This document shows, in pieces, positions 58,823-64,000 of a stretch of DNA of 64,000 nt (its first letter is position 1; the number at the start of each line of letters is the position of its first letter). The DNA lies in assembly GCA_019637155.1 (NCBI GenBank), contig JAHBWE010000015.1, forward strand, positions 248,001 to 312,000. Reading direction: 5' to 3'. The DNA comes from Labilithrix sp. (GTDB lineage Bacteria > Myxococcota_A > Polyangia > Polyangiales > Polyangiaceae). A model generated the notes under the pieces. The model saw only the letters and a list, made by a program, of their open reading frames with translations. It had not been told where the DNA came from and did not search any database. Made by a program: the position numbers and the translations under genes.

Positions 58823-60324
58823 CAGTCGCCCTCCGGCGTGCTCGCCTCGAGGCTCGTGACGCCGATCTTCGCGAGCTGCGGCTCGATCTTCGCGCGCGGC
58901 CCGACGATGACGACGACCGCGCCCTCGAGCGACAGGTAGCCCTTCGCGAGCTCGCCGAGCTTCGCCTTGTCGGCGCGCGCCACGAGCTTGCTCAGCACCG
59001 CGTCGCGGTCCGCGCTCTGTCCGACGCCAGCGTAGCGCCCGAGCCGCGCCGCGGCGGCGGAGACGGTCTCGTACGACTGGACGAGGTCCGCGCGCGCGAG
59101 CTTCTTCGTGCGGTCGACCTCCTCGTCGGTGAGGCCGCCCTTCTGCATCGCCTCGATGTCCGTGAGCGTCGCCTGCAGCGCGTCGCCGGTGTGCTCGGTC
59201 TGCACCGCGGCCGACGCGACGAAGAGGCCGCGGAGGCGGTTGAACGTGAAGCGCGAGTGCGCGCCGTACGTCCAGCCGTGCTCCTCGCGGAGGTCCTGGT
59301 TGAGGCGCGAGGTGAAGCTGCCGCCGAGCGCGCCGTTCACGCGGACGAGGCCGGCCGCGTCCTCCTCGAACGCGGAGATCCCACGTCGCGTGACGGCGAT
59401 GACCGACTGCGGCGCGTCGGGGCGATCGACGACGATCACGCGGCGCGCGGTCGGGGGCTTCTCGTCTTTTCCGGTGAAATCGGCTTTATCGCCGGCCTCG
59501 GTCGGGGGCGCGCCCTTCGCCGTCCACGCCGCGAAGACCTTGTCGAGCAGCGCGTCGAGATCGGCGCGCGTGACGTCGCCGACGACGACGCACGTCGCGA
59601 GATCGGGCCGCCAGCGCGCCGCGTAGAAGCGCTTCACGTCGTCGAGGCCGACCTTCGCCGCGGAGGCGAGGACGCCGTCGGCGGGGTGCGCGTAGGGGTG
59701 GTTCGCGGGGTACGCCTTGCGCGCGATGACGACGCTCGAGACGTCGCCGGGATCGCTCTGCCGTGCCTTGAGCTGGTTCACCCAGAGATCGCGGACGCGC
59801 CTCCACTCGACCGGATCGAAGCGCGGCCGCGCGACGACGTCGGCGTAGATCGCGGCCGCGTCGGGGAGGTTCTTCGTGAGGACGGTCAGCTGCGCGTAGC
59901 CGTAGTCGGCGTAGGCGCCGGTCTGGAGCGTCGCGCCGAGGCGATCGAGGTCGCGCGAGACGTCGAGCGGACCGCGCTTGCCCGCGCCCTCGTCGAGCAT
60001 GTTCGCGGTCGCGACCGCGAGCCCGCCCTTCCCGTCCGGATCGTGCGCCGCGCCGGCCGGCACCACGGTCTGGATCGAGACGATCGGCAGGTCGTGACGC
60101 TCGAGCAGCCACACGCGGAGGCCGTTCGCGCGCTTGTACTCGACCGGCACCGAGGGCGTATACGGCGCGGGATCGCCGAGGTCGGGGCGCGGCCCGAGCG
60201 GATCGGGCGGCTCCGGCGGGCCGGCGTCGACCACGGCGACGGGCTTCGGCGGCGTGGCGGGCGCGGGCTTCGGATCGCCGCCGCACGCGGCGAGGAGCGA
60301 GAGGAAGAGGAGCGCGCGCTTCAC
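58822..60324 (-). CDS. M16-family peptidase homologue, second (inactive-type) subunit, lipoprotein
   Basis: 500 residues from the GTG at 60324 (overlaps the upstream stop: GTGA). Signal peptide with lipobox LLAACGG, a Pro-rich linker, then the M16 halves: NGLRVWLLERHDLPIVSIQTVV, and GGLAVATANMLDEGAGKR where the active HxxEH should be. RDLRLEH-type C-terminal half: SRLNQDLREEHGWTYGAHSRF. The lost zinc motif marks it as the beta-like partner of the adjacent active M16 protein. Confidence 0.9.
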   Translation of the reverse strand: MKRALLFLSLLAACGGDPKPAPATPPKPVAVVDAGPPEPPDPLGPRPDLGDPAPYTPSVPVEYKRANGLRVWLLERHDLPIVSIQTVVPAGAAHDPDGKGGLAVATANMLDEGAGKRGPLDVSRDLDRLGATLQTGAYADYGYAQLTVLTKNLPDAAAIYADVVARPRFDPVEWRRVRDLWVNQLKARQSDPGDVSSVVIARKAYPANHPYAHPADGVLASAAKVGLDDVKRFYAARWRPDLATCVVVGDVTRADLDALLDKVFAAWTAKGAPPTEAGDKADFTGKDEKPPTARRVIVVDRPDAPQSVIAVTRRGISAFEEDAAGLVRVNGALGGSFTSRLNQDLREEHGWTYGAHSRFTFNRLRGLFVASAAVQTEHTGDALQATLTDIEAMQKGGLTDEEVDRTKKLARADLVQSYETVSAAAARLGRYAGVGQSADRDAVLSKLVARADKAKLGELAKGYLSLEGAVVVIVGPRAKIEPQLAKIGVTSLEASTPEGD

Positions 60325-61676
60325 TTGCCACCGCCCTTCTTCGGGACGACGCGGAGGACGACGCGCGCGTTCGGCTGGAGCACCTTCGCCGCGACCGCCT
60401 TGACGCCGGCCTTCGTCGCGCCGCGGTAACGCTCGAGGTCCTTCGGCGCGTAGCCGGGGTCCTTCAGCTCGGCCTGGTACATCGCGAGGAGCGAGGCGCG
60501 CTCGCGGACGCTCTCGAGCCGCGCGACGAAGGCCGTCTCGACGAGGTTCTTCGCGCGCGTGAGCTCGTCGTCGGCGAGCTCCTTCGTGCGCACGGCCTCG
60601 AGCTCCTTGTCCATCGCGGCCTCGATCTTGTCGAGCGCGACGCCGGGGCGCGCGAGGACGCCGACGACGAAGCTCGACCCGAGCGTGCCCGACTCCTGCG
60701 CCGCCTCCACGCTCTGCGCGATCTTCTGGTCGTAGACGAGCGCCTTGTAGAGGCGGCTCGCCTTGCCGTTCGCGAGCGCGGTCGAGAGGAGATCGAGCTC
60801 CGCGTCGCCGGGCGCGAAGTGCTTCGGGGACTGCCACGCCATCACGACCTTCTCGAGCTCGACGTCGTCCTGGATCGTCTCCCTCACGACGCTCGTGAGC
60901 GTGGTCTTCTCGTCGCTGAAGCCGGGCGCGCCGGGGTCCTTCGGCGCGCCGCGCGACGGGAGCGCGCCGAAGAGGCGATCGATCTGGGGCCTCACCGCGG
61001 CGGGATCGAAGTCGCCCGCGACGACGAGGGTGGCGTTGGCCGGATCGTAGTACTGCGCGAAGAAGCCCTTCACGTCGTCGACGGTGGCGGCCTCGAGGTC
61101 CTCGTGCGAGCCGATGACGGGGTGATGGTACGGGTGGCCCTCCGGGTACATGAGCTCGGGGAGCCGCAGCTCGACCTTGCCGTACGGCGTGTTCTCGCTC
61201 GTCTGGCGGCGCTCGTTCCTGACGACCTCCCGCTGCGCGTCGAGCTTCTCGAGCGTCATCAGCGGACCGAGGTCCTTCAGGCGATCGGCCTCCATCCACA
61301 GGAGGAGCGGCAGCGCCGAGGGCGGCCCGACGTCGTAGTAGTCCGTGCGATCGTTGGAGGTCCACGCGTTGTTCCAGCCGCCGGCGCCCTCCATCCAGAG
61401 ATCGAACATCTTGGTCGGGACGCGCTTCGTCCCCATGAACATGAGGTGCTCGAAGAGGTGCGCGAACCCGGTCCTCCCCTTCGCCTCGTAGCGGGAGCCG
61501 ACGTCGTAGGAGACGTTCACGACGACGGTGGGGACGGCGTGGCTCTCGTGGAGGATCACGGTCATGCCGTTCGGCAGCTCGGACTTCGTGAACGGGATCG
61601 AGACGTCGGCCGCGGAGGCCGCGTGCGCCGCGAAGAAGGCGGCGGCCGCGAGCGCGAGCGTGGTTCTACGGAGCAT
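60321..61676 (-). CDS. M16-family zinc peptidase (active-type subunit)
   Basis: 451 residues from the ATG at 61676, with a Sec signal (MLRRTTLALAAAAFFAAHAASA). The zinc motif is HLFEH at His73, Glu76 and His77, followed by RNERRQTSENTPYGK. Periplasmic two-gene M16 systems of this type cut peptides and processing remnants. Adjacent stop/start overlap with the second M16 gene indicates a heterodimer. Confidence 0.93.
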   Translation of the reverse strand: MLRRTTLALAAAAFFAAHAASAADVSIPFTKSELPNGMTVILHESHAVPTVVVNVSYDVGSRYEAKGRTGFAHLFEHLMFMGTKRVPTKMFDLWMEGAGGWNNAWTSNDRTDYYDVGPPSALPLLLWMEADRLKDLGPLMTLEKLDAQREVVRNERRQTSENTPYGKVELRLPELMYPEGHPYHHPVIGSHEDLEAATVDDVKGFFAQYYDPANATLVVAGDFDPAAVRPQIDRLFGALPSRGAPKDPGAPGFSDEKTTLTSVVRETIQDDVELEKVVMAWQSPKHFAPGDAELDLLSTALANGKASRLYKALVYDQKIAQSVEAAQESGTLGSSFVVGVLARPGVALDKIEAAMDKELEAVRTKELADDELTRAKNLVETAFVARLESVRERASLLAMYQAELKDPGYAPKDLERYRGATKAGVKAVAAKVLQPNARVVLRVVPKKGGGK

Positions 61677-61815
61677 CGGCCGATGCTTACCCCGGGATGT
61701 AAGGTCGCGACCAGCCCCACGTTTGTTCGTCGTGACCTGCGCGGCGTACCTCCCGGCGGAGCTTCCGTGGCCGAAAACCGGTCCCTGGCCCGGGCTCCGG
61801 ACTATCGTGGGCGCC

Positions 61816-62430
61816 GTGACGGCCCCCGACCCAACGCTGCTCGCGAAGCGCGCGGAAGCGGACGCGGCGGATCGTGCGCTCGTCACGAAGGCGCAGGCCG
61901 GCGACCGCGCCGCGCTCGGGGAGCTCCTCCACAAGCACGGACCGGGGCTCTACCGCAGCGTCCTCCTCCCGCGCCTCGGCAACGAAGCGGCGGCGAAGGA
62001 GGCGCTCTCCGAGACGTACGCCAAGGTCGTCGCCAACATCGGCAAGTTCGTCTGGCAGAACGTCGGCTTCTATCCATGGCTCCGCACCGTCGCGCTCCGC
62101 GTCGCGCTCGATCAGCTGCGCGCGAAGAAGCGGATCGTGCTCTTCGAGGAGGACGACCTCGCGCGCGAGATCGACGAGGCGCAGACCTCGACGCCGGTCG
62201 AGCAGCAGCTCTCCGATCGGCGCGACCGCGAGGCCGCGCGGAACAAGGTCGAGGAGGCGCTCGCGAAGATCAACCCGCGCTACGCCCGCGCGATCCGTCT
62301 CCGCGTGCTCGAGGAGAAGCCGCGCGATCAGGTCGCGGCCGAGCTCGAGGTGAGCCCGGCCACGTTCGACGTGCTGCTCCATCGCGCGATCGCGGCGCTG
62401 AAAAAAGCGCTAGGAGAAGCGAGCCCATGA
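61816..62430 (+). CDS. ECF-type RNA polymerase sigma factor
   Basis: 204 residues from the GTG at 61816. Sigma region 2: LGELLHKHGPGLYRSVLLPRLG, and FYPWLRTVALRVALDQLRAKKR. Sigma region 4: NPRYARAIRLRVLEEKPRDQVAAELEVSPATFDVLLHRAIAAL, a helix-turn-helix. The extracytoplasmic-function type would be held by the membrane protein encoded next. It starts a four-gene operon with 4-bp ATGA overlaps, divergent from the M16 pair. Confidence 0.88.
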   Translation: MTAPDPTLLAKRAEADAADRALVTKAQAGDRAALGELLHKHGPGLYRSVLLPRLGNEAAAKEALSETYAKVVANIGKFVWQNVGFYPWLRTVALRVALDQLRAKKRIVLFEEDDLAREIDEAQTSTPVEQQLSDRRDREAARNKVEEALAKINPRYARAIRLRVLEEKPRDQVAAELEVSPATFDVLLHRAIAALKKALGEASP

Positions 62431-63128
62431 CGGACGAGAAGCGCCCGAAGATCGACGCGGTCGATCCCGACGCTCCTCCGTCGGAGGAAGAGGTGGCGGA
62501 GTCGAAGAAGCTCCGCGACGCGCTCGCGCGCGGCGACGATCCGATCGCGAACGCGCTCAAGGCGGCGTGGGAGCCGGAGCCGCTCGCGGAGGAGGCGCAC
62601 GCGCGCATCGTCGACGGCGTCACGCTCGACGATCCGCTCGTCCACGCGCTCAGGGCCGCGTGGAACCCCGCCGAGATCCGCGCCGAGGACCACGCGCGCA
62701 TCATCGACGACGTCCCGACCGCGGAGGAGCTGAAGCTCGCGGCGCTCGTGGACGACGACGAGCTCGTGCACGCGCTCGAGGCGGCGTGGAACCCGGCCGC
62801 GCTCGATCCGGCCGAGCATCGCCGGATCGTCGATCGCGCGACGGCCGGCGCGGTGGTGCAGCTCAGGCCGGCGCGCCGCCGTCTCGGCGTCGCGATCGTC
62901 ACGACGACGACGGTGTTCGCGCTCGCCGCGGGCGTCGTCCTCTGGATCACGGCGGTCGGGCCCTCGGGTCCGAAGGGCGAGGTCGCGCTCGCGCGGGCGC
63001 GCTCCACGCAGCCGCTGTTCGACGAGCCGTTCAAGGCGGGCGAGACGAGCGCGCGCATCGACCGCATCGCGCTCGCGCGCTCGTCCGACTACCGCGACAA
63101 CTACTTCGCGCGGCGGGGCGTGCGATGA
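62427..63128 (+). CDS. anti-sigma-factor-like membrane protein with three tandem repeats
   Basis: 233 residues. Before the membrane helix (LGVAIVTTTTVFALAAGVVLWI) there are three copies of a ~45-residue unit with the core ALxAAWxPxxLxxExHxRI: NALKAAWEPEPL, HALRAAWNPAEI and HALEAAWNPAAL. A short periplasmic tail follows. Position right behind an ECF sigma gene with a 4-bp overlap suggests an anti-sigma factor. The repeats may each bind sigma or another partner. No zinc HxxxCxxC motif is present. Confidence 0.78.
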   Translation: MTDEKRPKIDAVDPDAPPSEEEVAESKKLRDALARGDDPIANALKAAWEPEPLAEEAHARIVDGVTLDDPLVHALRAAWNPAEIRAEDHARIIDDVPTAEELKLAALVDDDELVHALEAAWNPAALDPAEHRRIVDRATAGAVVQLRPARRRLGVAIVTTTTVFALAAGVVLWITAVGPSGPKGEVALARARSTQPLFDEPFKAGETSARIDRIALARSSDYRDNYFARRGVR

Positions 63129-63688
63129 AGCTCCGGGCGCTCCTGGCTTCGGTGCTCGTCGCCTCGGCGTTGCTCGCGGGGTGCGATCGTCACTCGACGG
63201 GCACGACCGACGACGCGCCGGTGGTCGACATGGAGCTCATGGCCTTCCTCTCGGAGGCGCGGGCGCTGCATCATCAGGCGAACTTGAAGGAGGAGTCGGG
63301 CGACATCGCAGGCGCGGCGGCGACGATGCAGCGGCTCGTCGTGGCGCGCCGTCCCGCCGCGAAGGCGCCGGAGGTCGAGGAGGTCCTCGCCGACGCGTAC
63401 GCGCGGCTCGCGGAGCTCGAGCTGCGCCAGAGCCACCTCGATCCCGCAGCGAAGGCGATCGCGGACGGCCTCGCGCACGCGCCTGACGCGACGTACTTCC
63501 GCGGCCGCCTCATCGAGGTGCAGGGCCTCGTCGAGGAGGCCCGAAGCGCCGCGCTCGCCGACGCGGGCAAGCCCGAGGACGCCGCCCGCGCGCGAGAGAA
63601 GGCGATCCAGCTCCTCGAAGAGGTCGTCCGCATCCAGGACCAGGTCATCCAACGCTCCCTCGCCGGCAAAGACGGAGGCACGCGATGA
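63125..63688 (+). CDS. helical lipoprotein
   Basis: 187 residues with lipobox ALLAGC. The mature part is helical and TPR-like: MELMAFLSEARALHHQANLKEES, LADAYARLAELELRQSHLDPAAKAI, ending in a charged helix (AIQLLEEVVRIQDQVIQ). It may be a periplasmic sensor or scaffold for the sigma/anti-sigma system. The start overlaps the previous stop (ATGA), as does its own stop with the next gene. Confidence 0.82.
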   Translation: MKLRALLASVLVASALLAGCDRHSTGTTDDAPVVDMELMAFLSEARALHHQANLKEESGDIAGAAATMQRLVVARRPAAKAPEVEEVLADAYARLAELELRQSHLDPAAKAIADGLAHAPDATYFRGRLIEVQGLVEEARSAALADAGKPEDAARAREKAIQLLEEVVRIQDQVIQRSLAGKDGGTR

Positions 63689-64000
63689 GACGCGGCGCGG
63701 TCGTGGGGGCGCTCTCGTTTCTGCTCGGAGCGTGTGCGGCGAACAAGCCGCCGCCGGCGGCGGAGCCCGCGTCGCCCGCGATGCAGGCGCCGCCGCCGAT
63801 GCAGGCGCAGCCGTACGCCCCGCGGACTTCGCCGCAGGGGTATCCGCAGCCGGGGTACGCCCCGCCGCCGCCCACGACGCCGAGCCGTCAGGCCGGCGCG
63901 GACTTCGACAAGGCGCAGCGCGAGCTGGAGGTCGCGGCCGGCGACTGCACGAACGCGTGCCGCGCGCTCTCGTCGATGGATCGCGCGGCGGGCCGCATCT
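63685..64000 (+). CDS. proline-rich lipoprotein, truncated by window end
   Basis: The first 105 residues are visible; the gene runs off the right edge. The signal MRRGAVVGALSFLLGAC ends in a lipobox. A Pro/Gln/Met/Tyr-rich linker (PPPMQAQPYAP, GYPQPGYAPPPP) follows, then a helix starting ADFDKAQRELEVAAGDC with two cysteines. ATGA overlap with the previous gene makes it the fourth member of the sigma-factor operon. Confidence 0.75.
   Translation, partial: MRRGAVVGALSFLLGACAANKPPPAAEPASPAMQAPPPMQAQPYAPRTSPQGYPQPGYAPPPPTTPSRQAGADFDKAQRELEVAAGDCTNACRALSSMDRAAGRI

Overview
The window is a stretch of very GC-rich bacterial chromosome, most likely from a myxobacterium of the Polyangiales. The grounds are the many lipoproteins with Asp/Ala/Gly/Pro-rich linkers after the lipobox, a Cys + transmembrane + Arg-cluster tail resembling the MYXO-CTERM sorting signal, Ser/Thr kinases with PEGA-like domains, and heavy GTG/TTG start use. 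No rRNA or tRNA gene was seen. Genes are dense, and most long antisense ORFs are GC-phase shadows.

Region by region. 1-4679 (minus): pheA, two lipoproteins and the start of aroA form an aromatic-pathway directon. 4703-11064: small unknown genes, the FmdB zinc-ribbon gene and smc. 11116-21721 (minus): a ten-gene block with a TPR lipoprotein, TonB, ExbB, two ExbD proteins, a small membrane protein, two lipoproteins, an Oar-like TonB-dependent receptor, a DUF4397 lipoprotein and a lamin-tail protein. It looks like a self-contained TonB transport or secretion unit. 21827-30498: Cys-rich lipoproteins, a toroid-like membrane protein, hflX, and topoisomerase IV (parE-parC). 30626-42418: a hairpin-repeat patch, a methyltransferase, an HD alarmone hydrolase-like gene, an MFS transporter, bamA and gyrA. 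42611-49638: DUF4398 and OmpA lipoproteins, a Ser/Thr kinase, an odd TonB-dependent receptor, nth and meaB. 49660-54396: a TPR protein, a trypsin-like lipoprotein, a polysaccharide deacetylase and queG. 54393-55020: a CRISPR-like array without cas genes. 55083-58312: trmN6-like gene facing the rpsP-khpA-rimM-trmD-SPOUT operon. 58382-64000: SCP2-like gene, an M16 peptidase pair, and a sigma/anti-sigma-like lipoprotein operon running off the window.

The most interesting signals are these. (1) A putative leader peptide, MTIASVRLR, ends in the macrolide-arrest motif RLR upstream of hflX. It sits behind a good promoter and ahead of a hairpin, and a CCTCCG within it could pair with the hflX ribosome-binding site. 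(2) A CRISPR-like array of 36-bp repeats on a 73-bp period switches orientation internally through a palindromic hybrid repeat. (3) A three-hairpin dispersed repeat is read in the same frame inside or at the end of two unrelated proteins. (4) A TonB-dependent receptor has TPR sequence joined directly to the last part of the plug domain. (5) A chorismate mutase-prephenate dehydratase has several altered catalytic motifs.
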